The notes: generated from the letters alone by a model not told the origin. 64,000 bases of DNA from Massospora cicadina (GCA_022478985.1 JAKSZP010005262.1:124001-188000); one strand, 5' to 3'; shown: positions 1 through 12,667, counted from the first letter of the stretch. Numbers and translations are program-made.

Positions 1-600
1 CCAATTTTAAGTCTTAAATAGTAGTTGAGCGAATTATGGTCATTTCCACAGCTACATTATGCCTATCTCCCTGTAAAAAGATAAAGCCTGTGCATCAGAG
101 ACCAGGAGACTGCAGCCAACTCCTTATCATAAATGGCTCATGAGTACTCAGTTACAATAAACATCATATAAAAGTTAGCTATTGGATGATAACTCCTCTA
201 GTGATTTTGTACTGATACAGCACTATAAGCAATGTCTGAGAAAACATATGACACAGCAAAGAGATATCTTTGTCAGAAAGTCATAGTAAGAGATAAGTGG
301 TGAAGACCTCTTATAATAATTTAAAATCTTGTTTACATTCAGGTGTCCAATTGATGGCGCGTTTTTCCAGTTTGCAAATAGAGGGTGATTAAGATCAGAG
401 ACGTACAGCAAGAGCTTCTTAATAAATATGACGTATATAAGAAAGCTGCGCAGTTGGTTATTCATCACAGGGGTAGTCTAGAACAAATGGCATACAACTT
501 AGGAGGCATAATAAAGTGCCATTCCTTTAGTACCAGATTACCTATTGTAAGTCTATAGACCTAAACTCTAGAATTAGATCAGAAAAAGGTCCCTTTTAGA
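1..600 (-). pseudogene. AT-rich sequence with a gypsy RNase H fragment at about 30-130 (minus)
   Basis: No intact gene is visible. On the minus strand, about positions 30-130 read as a degraded RNase H segment: a glutamate-leucine start of the 'ELLAV' type, a 'YLFTGR'-like hairpin segment, and a 'DHNSL' motif equivalent to the TDH(R/K)xL motif of Ty3/gypsy RNase H. Stops and a frameshift interrupt it. A similar scrap lies at about 60985-61125. The rest of the interval shows nothing I can assign. Confidence 0.4.
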
Positions 601-1316
601 AAGAAGAAGAGACCTAATGACCCCGTAAGTCCTTGGCTCAACTGGGAAGACTTGAGTCATGTGGTGATGAATGGTGAGTCACTGCATTGGCCCCAAAAGA
701 CCCCACCACAGTATCCCATTTGAGTGCTTCTTTGGTTGAAAGGATAAAAGAGGTCTGTAAAGAGGTAATACAGGCCAGAAGTCATCAAAAGCACCTTTCC
801 CCACTGGGCCCCACTCTGCCATCTTTTACAATCTTGGAAAAGGAGAAAATGGGCCTCAAAACTCAGGAAAGGGTTTCTGAGTCAGGAAACCCAATCTGTA
901 GCACAGAATCTAAAATATTGGGTCCAGGAAAGTAAATATGAGTCAGAAAAAACACTTTCTGGGAAATTTTAAAATTCTTATAAAATTCACCAGAATTGAC
1001 CCTGGCAGAACCCAATTTGGCTGACCCTTCAATCTGAGTAAATCCGCTTATGTTTGGATCAGTAAGGGTCCCTCCCTGGTGGATAAAATGATTACGTTGC
1101 CAAAGCTTTTTTGACATTTGCATAAGCTGGATGACGAAGCCCCAAACCCAGGCCTGGTACCCATGAGTACGTCAGCTGCCGCTGCCCAAGAAAAACGCAC
1201 CCACGGCCCTCTTTTCCCCATTTTGCATATATAAGGAAACTGCCTCTGAAAGGAGCAGTTGTCAGTCCATTTTCACCTTTAAGTTTAAATAAAACTATAA
1301 TCACTCAAACCTACTC
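600..1316 (+). repeat. LTR-like promoter region of a gypsy remnant
   Basis: This stretch is GC-richer than its surroundings and ends in an LTR-like promoter layout. A TATA box (TATATAAG) lies at 1228-1235 and a polyadenylation signal (AATAAA) at 1288-1293, followed directly by a gag-like reading frame from about 1317. I could not find a second copy or clear TG...CA ends, so the left boundary is approximate. The open frame near 687-935 has no ATG and no recognisable domain, and probably belongs to this repeat. Confidence 0.4.
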
Positions 1317-1880
1317 CATGAGCTCCACCACTTTTTTCAAAATACTTTCACTTAACCCAATGAAGTATGAAGTGATCTGCGTTCTAGGGCCAATGATCAT
1401 CAAGTGGGCCCTCCAAGCCATTAATCCGGTGGCCCGCCAAATGGTAATCATGATCAAAGAATTCGCCACAAGCCTATGACGCCAATCCGCCACTTCAGAA
1501 GAGTTTTCAGATCCACCAAACTATTCACAATGACCTGTTTCCCATTTGGCACCTGGTGGACCAGCTTTGGGCCTGCCTCCAACTTTGAAAAATAAACGGA
1601 GAATTCAAACTAATCCGCCTCACCTATCTGCTGATGATTTGGCACAATTCAGGTGGAGGGATGGTGTCTCCACTAGTTGCAATTCTCCATTTAGAGGTGA
1701 GGACTTTCCATCCATGCAACCATGAGGTGGCAACCAGGCACCAGATCATCTGGACCATTCCGCTGAGGGCTAATCCAGCTCAACTCGATTTTATTAGTTG
1801 ATCTGCCATTCTGGTAATAAACCCGACCTCTCTACTCAACCCAGAACCTCTCAATGGATGCAAGATGAGGCCCAAGACCT
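1317..1880 (+). pseudogene. gypsy gag remnant
   Basis: A short ATG-started frame of about 53 codons begins just after the LTR-like promoter. The same strand keeps protein-like composition through several stops, with segments such as a proline-rich stretch followed by 'SADDLAQFRWRDG'. This is typical of a decayed gag placed immediately 3' of a 5' LTR. No zinc knuckle is visible. Assignment rests on position and composition only. Confidence 0.35.
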
Positions 1881-2302
1881 TCCAATAGTTGGATTGATTT
1901 GATTCGATTTGATTCACAAACACAATCAGCATTTCAAAAATTTTGAAACTTTTTATGATTTTCAGAATTTTTATTATGATGAACCATTCCAGGATGGTTG
2001 TAATAAGAGCCTAAAGGTCACCAACTGCAAACTCAGGAGGATTGGTCATCCTCCTTGCCTCTCCCACCCTGGGGGATGCCCCAGAAAGACCCACAGTTGT
2101 CCGCCACTGCGGCTATTTGGTTTGTTATGGGGCCTTTGGTATGTTCATTGACTTTTAGTTCCCTTACCAGAATTGATAGGGGATCCCACCTACAACTGTT
2201 CAGAACTGTTATGCCCTTGGCATTCTGGGCTTTCCACTGGGTTGTTACACACCCAGAGTGGAAGATCAGTCTTACTTTAATCAGCAGATTCCATGACACC
2301 TA

Positions 2303-2485
2303 TTAACTGAACTTTTCCCTTATAAGATTCACACTTGGAGGGTTTGCATATAGCTTATGCTTATGTAGGGCTGAAACTACAGCCGTCACATCCTTAGCAT
2401 GTTGCTCTGCATAGGGAGAGTGAATCAAGATGTTATTAACTTGAACAATGGCGCAGGTAAGCCTGATACCAAAGAGCGTTAACAA
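2303..2485 (-). pseudogene. gypsy reverse transcriptase fragment
   Basis: A 60-residue minus-strand frame contains 'VNNILIHS' followed by a histidine-rich helix and 'VVSALHKHKLYAN'. This matches the Ty3/gypsy RT block around the catalytic (Y/F)xDD box ('VDDILIYS...H...VL..L....L'). The catalytic aspartates are both asparagine, so it is dead. It is isolated: no protease, RNase H or integrase sequence adjoins it. The region 2030-2300 to its left has open frames on both strands, none of which I recognise. Confidence 0.5.
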
Positions 2486-2489
2486 TTAG

Positions 2490-5330
2490 CTGCTGATAAT
2501 GGATACTGCGTTTTTTTAATATAATTGACGTCACTTTAAGCTAGTAAATTTCATACCAGGTACAGATTTACAGCCAACCATTCCTGCCCAGACCTAACCT
2601 GAACCAGATAGAAAGCGTGTACCATAAAAAATTTGAGAAGAACATAATATTATAATATGCTTAAGCAATTAGGCTCAGGGGTAGTGACCAGGGATCCAGG
2701 ACTGTATCATTATATATGGGCCATAATCTAAGCATAAACACTATTTGCTATCAGGTTTCTGAGCGAAAATCATTGGAAATGTGATAGAAGAGGTTCTCTT
2801 GATTATATATCCCTTCTACATCATTTCATCTATACACCTTTTAAGACTTGGTCCTTATTTATTATGTATGGATACAATAGACTGTTAAGTATATAAAGTT
2901 TAACTATCAACTGGAATTTCAGGTAAAAATCTGATTAAATATGTAGACTATTAGTGCCCTCAACATCAAAAACAGGCTTAAAGAGCTTCAGAATCCTTGC
3001 CAAAGTGGGGAGAACATACAATATATCTGAAGATTTATTTACTGTTGTCACCACCACATTAAATGTTACTATGGGTGGAGAGGATTTCTGACAGATTTTA
3101 GTCTAAAAAAGGCTATTGTTATCTTTTATAGGTCAATTTATAATGACTGATGACGCCATAGCCAACCTCAGGGTTTTTGTATAGAACAGGTAAGGTTTAT
3201 CCAAGAAGTTAGCACAAACTTGTGTTCATGAGCTAAAAAAGAAGCAACTCCATGGTTAGGGATTTTGATAATTGGAACGCATGAATCAACTAATACAAGA
3301 GGACCCTGTTGTTACTTTATGTTCCAGATCCTGCAAAAATTGAAGCCCAAAATTTATTTTTATGTAGCTACGGTTTTCACTAGGGCATTTATTAAAGCCC
3401 TACGTTGCCATACAATATGTTCCATAAACAATAACTAAGCATGGTCAAACTTATTCTAATCATTAACTATTCATACAATTAGCCCTGATTCCATGACTGC
3501 CAAAGTTTTATGCTTTATTCTTCTTTAATACACAATTTTGATGGCATTGCTACTGCCCATGAATATGAAATATGGTACTGACTGTGAATTGTAAGAGTCA
3601 GACAAAGGGCGGACTTCAGACACATCCATATAAGTGGGGTTCATACAGCATACTGCTTCACTTTTCTCTAATAACATTTCATGGCATATACTGCATATAT
3701 TCAAATCTATTTAAATTAAAATTCACAAATTTGGATCTTTAGTAATAACTATAGTATTGGGGGAAAAAGGAGGGTTTAACCTTGTGATTGGACCTAAAGT
3801 AAAGCTCCAGTGAAGAATATGCCTAAAACTGATCCATCTTTCCAACAGGATGGGTGATAGGAAGGAGTCCACTGGAGAAACGCTTATTGGGCTTGGCCAC
3901 ATAGTAGCCGCTAATAGAGGTTCAACACAGGGAAGAAAAGTATTGTTGAGGGTTTATAAAGAGGCTTTTATGTACCACACATAGGGGAATATGAGATGAG
4001 CCACCAAGTTTTGTCAATCGTCTGTCCCCAAACCATAAGGGCATGGAAATACAACATTACCTAAAAATTGTGTAATTGCGATATTTTGTCAGTATTATAG
4101 CGTTACAAAAGATAATAAAACTGTAAGTGAAAATCATGAACATTCGCTGGCAGCTATAGACTAAAAGGTGGCGATATAACCCTAGGAGTTGAATCATGTA
4201 TAAATGTGGAGGTGATTTAGGTTCCTAAATTGGTAAGAGTAAGCGTGAAGGTTATTGTATTGTTTAAGCTACTACTTTTTGAAGAGTAGAAGAGAAGTCT
4301 TCATCATTGTTTCTGCTTCAACTGGAGCTTCCATGTGAGACTTTTAATTTTTTGATCTTTATCATTACTTTAACCATTATTTTATTTACAAAAAATAGAG
4401 ACTAGAATATTTTGGAAACATTTTAACATGCAAAAAATTAAAAATTAAACCTAATACCCCTACTATTAGCAGAGTGATGGGTTTTAAGGTGGACACAAGG
4501 TTGAAGTGGGATTAGATGAACAAAAAATTTCAAAAATTATACATTTTGCCATTCTCAAAGGATTAAATGCAGCTACAAATAGCATGTTTCATTATTGCAT
4601 CAAATGATATGATTAGTTGGCTTCATTATTTCAAGAGGGTTCATTCTTGTTTTAAGTTTTATTTTCTGCTTTGGAGCCATCTGAACTTGTTGTTTTGATT
4701 AGTAACTATTGTTTACCTATCCCACAACTTGGCTATATCTATGGTTTTTTAGAATGTTTTTACCTAGGATAATCATAGAAATAAGCTCGCTGACCTTGGC
4801 TCACTTAACGTGTGATGCTGACTTTCTTCTCAGGGGGTCTACTCTGCACAGATTAGGCACTAGACAACCTTTGTTATAACCAATAATTTTCTTAATGAAC
4901 AATTCCTCTTCTGAAGCTACCCATTGTAGCTTTGATTATATGTATATTATTTGCATCCATGGCGAAACTCTGGTGGACACTCTTTGACATATTCTCTTTT
5001 GTTGTCCCTCAGGACACAAAGGAATCAGATCCAACCTCTCCATTGGCAGCTCAGCTTCAAGGTATCTGCGTAGAAAAGTGTCTTGTAAAACAGAGCAGAT
5101 CTTATAATGGTTACTGTAATTTGCTCAATTGCTAATACCAGACTGGCTAATGAAGATTAGATCACTCAAACTAGTATAAGTGAAACAAAAATGATAAACT
5201 GAGATTCTGTGGAAAGTTTTATTTTATTAAATCATGGTATTTTGAAGTACTTGATAATCAGGATATATATTGATAATATAAATTGGGATTTTAAGGTTAG
5301 GGATATTGTGTTTTTAGGATCCCCTACTCA
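2490..5330. other. AT-rich intergenic sequence, no supported gene
   Basis: Stops are frequent in all six frames. A few minus-strand stretches (about 3130-3330) have protein-like composition and may be TE debris, but carry no motif I can name. The small plus frame at 4932-5135 has no supporting feature. Confidence 0.4.
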
Positions 5331-5935
5331 GGTGACATAAGATTGTAATTTTAGTGGCTTCGTCCATTTGCTGTAATTCTTGTAGCCATGAGCTCATTCT
5401 CAAAGTAATTACCCCAGAAGTTGATTGTTCAGGGGCCTTTTCTTCAAGCCCTGCTTCTGGGTTATAAGCAGTATCTTCACCTCAGGTTATTGATTCACAA
5501 CCCAAATTTAATACTAAGCATTCTGACTTCAAGTTTTTACAATGATGCACCTTTAGCATCTCATATCAGTTTTTGAGCAACTTTAAGAATTGGTTGTTTG
5601 CTTTTTTTGGTAATATTCAGGAGAGAGGCTTGTTCATTCCTTGAAGTTATATTGTATGATTAGTTCTGTCATCATTGGCAGGCTGCGAATTATTTTGGCC
5701 CCCAAACGGTATAAGGGGTCAATTTTCATACTTAATTTTGGCAGCGTTGTCATCTTCATCAAGTAGTTTCCTTAGGCTGGCTAAATCTTACAAGGAGGTT
5801 TGTCCCATTCTAGCCTTCAAGAAATGTCCTTCTGGTTCTCTTACAGCCTCATCTTCAACATCAGGTATCAAATTCTTTCCAACTAATGTTATCCTGGTTG
5901 AGCCCTCTGTTTTTAAGGGTGTTTGTGTTTGTTAA
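5330..5935 (-). pseudogene. degenerate minus-strand coding remnant, unknown
   Basis: The minus strand shows several protein-like stretches separated by stops, including one with 'REPEGHFLK' and 'DLASLRKLLDEDDNAAK', and a second, acidic stretch near 5340-5480 with 'GEDTAYNPEAGLEEKAPEQ'. Charged, helix-rich composition would fit a gag protein, but no zinc knuckle or capsid motif is visible. The plus-strand frame over 5675-5935 is serine-rich and probably the antisense shadow. I do not assign a function. Confidence 0.3.
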
Positions 5936-7004
5936 AATGCATTTATTCAAATCTCAAATTCATGCTCAATATGTCTGAATTTGCAGATAATGCTCTGATG
6001 ATTAAGAATATAATTATTTGGGATTGGAAGTTGGTTTAAAGTGTGGGAATTCAAGCAGGGAGGAATAGCATATACTTAATGACTATATTCACTATGTTCA
6101 GATCCCTACTGAGTAAAAGACAGCGCCTAAGTTGGCGCCTCTTTTGTAATAAAAGGAGTTCAAGGTTCAATCTAGATTTATAGCTGCAGATGAGAACCTT
6201 AAATGTACCAATTACTTCAGGCTAACAAGAGTTTGTACCTTATAATAGCTTACAACAGATTATCCAGAAATCTTTTGCATAATATTATACCATCTAAACT
6301 TTAATTAATATAATCAGGTTACTAATTGACATCATAATGCCTCCTATCAGGTTGCTCATGTTAAAACACTGACAGTAATCATACATGTAAAAATAGATCC
6401 AAACTATTTAAATAAGTATACAGCTTTAGAATTATTTGTGTTATTAGTGAAAATTTACTACAAAGATCTATAGTCAAAAGATTATTAAGTTTAAGAGGTA
6501 TGATTATTAAATAAATAACAATCTCTATACTTTTTCTTAAATTATAGTCTCATATTTTTTATATTTTTTGTATGTAAGTTATAATTTTAGTGTTATATGA
6601 TAATAATATTTAGACCATAATTATACTTGAGTATTGTGTTTCAAACCATTTTTAGTCATATCAAGCGTATATAATTTCTAGTTTTTGTAATATTCTGGGT
6701 TAATTTAAGATTATTAAAGAAAAATAAGTATAAACTTAATTTATATAAAATAGAGCAGTAATCCATTATAACTAATGATAATTCCAGCTACAATAAAGTT
6801 TGACAATATAATATTATGGGTCAAGAAATCCAAATTAGAGTTTTCACATTTTAAAATTATTTTAATTTTTTTATATCTACTTTGCATCTAATTTATAAAA
6901 TTATAATCTAAAACCTACATGATAAGAAGTAAGCCATATAAAAGTATGAATAAGTAATAAAACTAAGGGTATTTTGAATATAACATCATAATTTTTCATA
7001 TTCT
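5936..7004. other. Very AT-rich spacer
   Basis: Nothing assignable. The segment 6240-6990 is among the most AT-rich of the window, with no open frame of note. Confidence 0.5.
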
Positions 7005-7322
7005 AGTATTATATGATGAGGGGGCAAAAGGTGAGTCAGTAGGGCGTACAGCTACCAACCTTAAGGTTGCAGGTTAAATTACCACCCTATGCACATCAAT
7101 TGGGGTGCCAGCCTAAGGAAGCTATTGGCGGTTAGTAGGTCTAATAACACAAAAACCTTACCCATGATGTAACCAGAAAACTTGAGTCCCTATCTGGAGG
7201 TGGAAAACTTCTTTGACAGAGTTGACCCTGCTCAGGTTTCATGTCAATTCTTTCTTTCTCTCTTTTGATAATGCCTGTCCCCTGGTTGGCTTGCCTTGAA
7301 TAAATAAAGTATTATATGATGA
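7005..7322 (+). mobile_element. tRNA-derived SINE with 15-bp target-site duplication
   Basis: The element body is 7020-7307 (288 bp), flanked by a perfect 15-bp direct repeat, agtattatatgatga, at 7005-7019 and 7308-7322. Its 5' part looks tRNA-derived. An A-box-like tgagtcagtaggg (7032-7044) is followed about 28 bp later by a B-box-like ggttaaattacc (7072-7083), with an anticodon-arm-like hairpin caacc/ggttg between them. The 3' part ends in a short AT-rich aataaataa tail. The last 35 bp closely resemble the 3' end of the LINEs in this window (see findings). No protein is encoded; transcription would be by RNA polymerase III from the internal promoter. Confidence 0.85.
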
Positions 7323-7508
7323 TCTGGTTTTCTTTTAAAAACCATATTCTTGCTACATGATAACCTAATAGAGTCTCTTAGCTTCCATCAAGTTAAACCA
7401 TTTATATCTATCATATTATATGCTCAACTTCATCTTAGGTAATCTTACTTAGAGATATTTCAAGACTATATATAAGTTTCCTTTAGCTATTTATCTATAC
7501 ACACCTTT

Positions 7509-8185
7509 TGTAATGGTCAGGTCAAACTGATTGCTACATTTTGACTCAAAATTTGGAAATCTGAATTTTGAGTTGAAATGTCATTATGAGGTTTTGAGGT
7601 TCATGCGGGCTCGGCACTGGGCTGTGCCCCTCCCAAGCTATTCCTTATGCTCCTTGGGGCACAAAGAAAAGTGCAGAGGGGCTCCCCAGAAGAGCGACCT
7701 TAAAAAGTCAGGCCCACGTGATTCTGAACTCAGTTCAGAATTCTTTCTCATTTCCCACCCTCTCGTGGGTCTCTCTAGTGGCCTCAGGGCCGCTCTTGCC
7801 TTGTCTTACCTGGTATCCCGCAGTGACCCACTTTTTGTATCCTTAGCAAAAATTGATATTTGGCAGCAAACTGATCTGCCAAATACTCTGGTTTTTTCCT
7901 GGTGTTGTTTGTGGTGTCCTATGTCATCAGGATAAATTCATCAGCATGTTTATTTTTGTTAATAAATAAAACAAGGTTAATTTTGGGATCAAAAACCTCA
8001 CTTACCTATGTCATATTTTCGCGTTTCCAAATTGCCCTAAATCTGAGGTTAAAATAGTGAGTATGAGAAGTCAAAACTCTCACCTCGAAAGAAATTATAT
8101 TAGGAAATCTGTCAGCGTCAACTTTAAATCTGCCAATCCAAAGGCAAGATGGCGGTCAAAAACTGGGACGTTTTTGACCGTTACA
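7509..8185 (+). repeat. Candidate solo LTR or terminal-inverted-repeat element
   Basis: The segment begins TGTAATGGTC and ends GACCGTTACA, a 9-of-10 inverted terminal match of the TG...CA kind seen in LTRs. The start resembles that of the chromovirus LTR at 13284 (TGTAACGGTC). No target duplication is evident. The interior includes an open frame at about 7531-7935, which lacks an ATG start and has no recognised domain. Near the right end is a perfect hairpin, cggtcaaaaac / gtttttgaccg (8153-8163 and 8170-8180, 6-nt loop). Confidence 0.4.
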
Positions 8186-8189
8186 GTCA

Positions 8190-10900
8190 ATGTCTTACCT
8201 GACCACCTTTATCCCAGACTTCTGTAGAAATTGGTTTGACTAGCCATGTGGTATATGTTAATACTCACTTAAAGTTATAATTTTGTTAATATTAGATAGA
8301 GGCTTAATCACTTATTAATAATTAATTTCCTTATGACCCCACTTCATGGGAAGTTGCCAAATTTTGTATGTAATTACAATTGGTATTTTGCCAAAATGTC
8401 TTCATCCAGTAGTATATACACCAGAATATCAAAATGCTACCCCTCACCAGTGCAACTTTTGCTTCTCAGTTTTACTGATTACTTTAGCCTGAGCCTCTGC
8501 TTTCATATCACCCATTAAAATTTATATTCATAAATCCATTATTACCATATGCTATTAATCTTAACTAATAATAGAATTTTTATTTTTAGGCCATTTACTA
8601 GTGTCTTAAGTGTGATCAGTGTATCGCTACTATTATATAATACCTCAAGCACTAAGCTCTTGTTTCCCTGACCTAATTTAATATTCCGCCTTTATTTTCT
8701 CATTATTAAGTGCTTCTTGGTAGCCGGAAAAAGCACTAATATGACTCTGGGACAAAAAGAGCATATCTAGGCAGGAAGGCACTCTGAGGAGGGATTTTTT
8801 CAGATGTAACTGAGCCCAGTCTAAATCAAATATTATTTTAGTGAGCTTTAGATCCACTGGCAGTAGTAGATATTTCTGTGATCCTTGATTTTCTTAATAA
8901 ACACCCTATTGCAGTTAATAAGTTTTATTTTGTTCTTCTTTACCCAGGTTACTGTCCTCAAATCATACTTGGTTGTTTTGGTGCTTATGACCTGCACACC
9001 TGAAATACAACGCCCCAGAGCCAAATTCAACGCATTCAATGCAACCAACTAGGTTACAAAAGAAGACTGAAAGATTAGCCATGAGCTGACTTTAAACTAA
9101 AACTGATGCTCATTGACTTAGAAATAGAAAGTATTTTGAGGATCATCCTTTTCTGACAATATGATAAGCTCAGATCAAATTGTAACCTAGTAAAGCCCTA
9201 AAATATTTTGAGGTTCAAAACCGGCTAAAGTTAACATAAATTCAGATTTTTAGTATAAGATATCATAAATTTATTTAAAATTAACTAACCCATGAGATTG
9301 CTAAGCAATTTTAAAAGCTAGAAACAGAAAAACTTGTTATATTATCTATCTCCAATTTCTCAATTCTAAAATAAAAAATAAAAATATTTTTTTGTTTTAC
9401 TACATTTCAGAAATTAAAAAATATATATTAAGATAGTAAATTTACAAAGGCTTCAACTTTTCTCTATTTCATCTTGTTAAGAATTGTTGACTTGTCTCAT
9501 TTAAAACTCCTCTTATTTTTTCTTGTTAACAATTGAACAAATTTTCAGGAAGTGGGTTCTTTATTATAACGTGTAACAATATATACCCTTTCATTTGTAA
9601 CTTTCTTTAATTCTAAAATCACCATGTTATGCTCCTCATCTCATCAAAAATTCCTAACTGAAATTAAGTACCATTATACCCCTAAACTTATTGTACTCTC
9701 TGTTGAAGTTTATCTCAAAATTAGGACATCATTGTTCTTATGCTATTAATTTGAATATAAATATTTCTGATGGTAATAACAATAATGTGCCACTGTTTGA
9801 AAAAGTTAGTATATACTATTTGGACATCATTCCAGACATAGAGAATTCTATACCTGGAGTCATAGAAAAAGATTACCGCGTAGCTTTTTTAAATGGTAAA
9901 AAGAGTACAACACCTTGTCAGGGGAAATAGGCTTATTGTTCAGAGATACACAGTAGTTCTAAAGAAAACATGACCTGTGCAGTAGTGTGCATTTACTGCG
10001 CACTTTATTGTGATGCTCACTACAGGAGCCCACTTAAAATATGTTAACTCTAAAAATTATTAACTGAGATCTGAATATTATCCTATGTGAAGAAGGTGAG
10101 GAGAATAACCGCTTTGTTGTGTTCTATGTCAACCTTCATACCATTGCATTTGTCTTAAATCATAATTAGATTAAGCTATATCCCTCAGTTCAATAAAATT
10201 TAACTCATAAAGGTTAACTGGTGAACAGATACAACAAATATGTCAAATGTTATAGCGCTGATTCTAGTATTTGTTTATTAAATTTCTGACCTCTCTTCTG
10301 CAATGTTTATTAACATCATAATCAAAAGCAATTGTATAACATATGAGAGGTTCTGTACTATAAACCATAACCAGATGATAGATATTTTTGAATGAATACA
10401 ATCACCTTGGAGAATATAATATTTTGTAGATCCAACCTTTCATCCAAAATTACCGAATGATCATTGTTTGACGCCTACTTTTTAATAAGGGGCCTATGAA
10501 CTGAAACCAGAAATACATAGATGCCATGCAATCTACGCATGTTTAGTTTAACCTCAGCTTCCAAGATTTAGACAAGCAGTTGAAACCAACTACTAGCTAA
10601 ATTTAAAAAGTTTACAACAGATAAATAAATAGGTCACTCAGTTAGGCCATAACATAATTGAAGTTAGTCGCCAAGCTACAATGAGAGAGGCGTCACCCTT
10701 GAATGGGTACAAGAAGTAAAAATTTAAAGATAAAGGTCAGAAATGCTATGAAAACCACAATGGCTAAGGTTTAACAGTCTGAATTCGCAAAAGAGCTCAG
10801 CCATTATCCCCAACAGGAAATGTGATTGGCTGCTCGTTGAAATTCTAGGGGCTTCACCACTCATTCACAAATATTAACCCCTAAATTTGATAACTTTCAC
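8190..10900. other. AT-rich intergenic sequence, no supported gene
   Basis: No domain is recognisable. Short frames at 8333-8518 (plus), 8848-9048 (minus) and 9691-9930 (plus) have no ATG-supported context, homologous neighbour or motif. The 9691-9930 frame, rich in Asn and Ile, is the most protein-like, but I cannot support it as a gene. Confidence 0.35.
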
Positions 10901-10924
10901 AGGTTTAGTTTGTGCACTCCTTGC

Positions 10925-12571
10925 ATTGTCTAGTGATATCTGATATACAATTGATAATAGTATGAGGACTATTAAATGTAGTTGAATAGATCACTAGTGT
11001 TTGGTCTAACGCTTGACTGGTATTCCGCCTCAAAATACACTAAATGTCCTCAGTAGGGAATTATTCCCTTATCCACATAACTTGATCCATGCTCAGATCC
11101 TTAGATTACGGACTTTCCTCTGGTACACACACAGTCAGCAGCAATTCCCATCTTAGATCAGCTTCTCTTCTTAGGATCCATGATCCTTATTCTTTTAGCC
11201 TATTAAAGAGTCTCTAATTAAAGCACACCGCAAATTATTTTTCTTGAAGATGAATAGAACTAATAATGAAATCAGCTAGTTAGTGTTTTTTACTATGTGA
11301 ATTCTCAAATGAATTTTATAGAGGGAATTTGGCGCCCAACCCTTGGTTAGCGCCTCAGCAATGAAATGGCAGCCATTGCCATTGAATTAACCTTTATCAT
11401 ATCATCAGAGATGGTCTTCCCCATCCTGGTTAGGATTCCATTGTCAAACATCCTTGAGACCTAAAATGGTAAGAGTCAGAAACATGTCTCTAACGTTTTC
11501 TAATGATCCCAGCAAATCAAACATATTTGGCAAATGACCTTCTTAAGTAATGGGACTTGTTATCCATTAAGGCAGGTTGAGAACCAACTGATCAATTTGC
11601 TAGTTGCAGGCAGCATCACTCGCCTCACAACTCGCTCCTTATATTCCTAAATGGTTGGTGATGAAACTTGACAGATCCCAATTGGTACACCTGATAGTTA
11701 ATAATCAATCAACTATCAGATGATCCAATTTTGTTGGCATTTCTGCCTGATGAGATCTTAAGCATTCACACAGATTGATCCTGACGGATCCAAACCAGGC
11801 AAATTACTTGAAACCCCAGATCATTGTTAATTCTGATATTTGGGGTCAACTGATATCCAATTCACTTGCTATATGGAGTAGTCATAGTGACCCATGGTAA
11901 TCTAGACAGCTGGAAATGTGGGCAAAAATCCCAACTCATCCCCCCTCTTGCCTAAATTTCCAGCAAGAATTGGATCAGGACAGGAGAATAACCCTTTGGA
12001 CACCAGGTCAAATACTTCTTAGGTTCAAGCAGAGTACGGTCAATTAATACACAATGCTTCTTGGATGACCTTTGGCATGCAACTCTAGACTCTTCCTCCT
12101 CGCTACTGTCTACTCAGAGCGCAGTCCCCATGACCTTCTGTCATGCTGGGCTGATCAATTTACTCATGACAATATTAATCCTGGGTTCCAGTTTCCCCCA
12201 TCAGGGCATATGACCCATTTTCTTAATTAGGTTTCTTGGTCCATCGTCCTCAATTTCCTGATTTTCCTCCCTGTCCTTGACAGGAGATTCTTGCCATCAA
12301 TGTTTGTTTTGCAGTGCAATTAAGAATGTTAATTTTATATTTGCTCTTGTCATTTTCTCATAATAACTTCTTGGCCGATATCATTCTTTATTCTTCTCTG
12401 GATAGCTTATCTCATTAATTTTTAGATTAATTTCTCTGTAATTAGAGATTAATTAATTTAATAGTGCATAATGTCAACTATCATAAAAATCTGATTCTCC
12501 CTCTCATACAGCTCAAATATCAAATTCAAAGTCTCAGTACAAACAACTGCTTGATAGCATGCCTGATATAG
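10925..12571 (-). repeat. Long LTR-like repeat, left part (split by LINE A)
   Basis: This segment resembles 27110-28480. Shared landmarks are a hairpin with aatagt/actatt arms around an atgagg loop (10956-10973; compare 27141-27164), the block around 11005-11090 (compare 27205-27270), and 'gagcgc...cccatgac' near 12120 (compare 28170). It is rich in short palindromes, including ctgatagtt/aactatcag near 11692. LINE A then splits it, and it continues at 23815. Minus orientation is inferred from the gypsy pol remnant to its right. Confidence 0.4.
12556..12571 (+). repeat. Left target-site duplication of LINE A
   Basis: agcatgcctgatatag here matches agcatgtctgatatag at 23799-23814 in 15 of 16 positions. 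The single difference is C to T. The pair defines LINE A as 12572-23798. Confidence 0.85.
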
Positions 12572-12667
12572 AAAACTTTTCTCTCTCATTGAAAACACTT
12601 TTGAAACAAATTCAATTCAAGTCAAGGTAAATTTGATAATCTCATCGAGGAGATTAGCTTGCACCCA

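Noticed and set aside
687..935. 82-codon gene
   Set aside because: The frame starts at TTG, has no domain, and adjoins an LTR-like promoter and gag scrap.
7020..7090. Functional tRNA gene
   Set aside because: A- and B-box-like motifs exist, but there is no closing acceptor stem and the B box is altered; it is the head of a SINE.
7531..7935. 134-codon host gene
   Set aside because: No ATG at the start, no recognised domain, and it lies inside a candidate LTR-like repeat.
9691..9930. Small host gene or exon
   Set aside because: Protein-like but without an ATG, motif or splice context that I can support.
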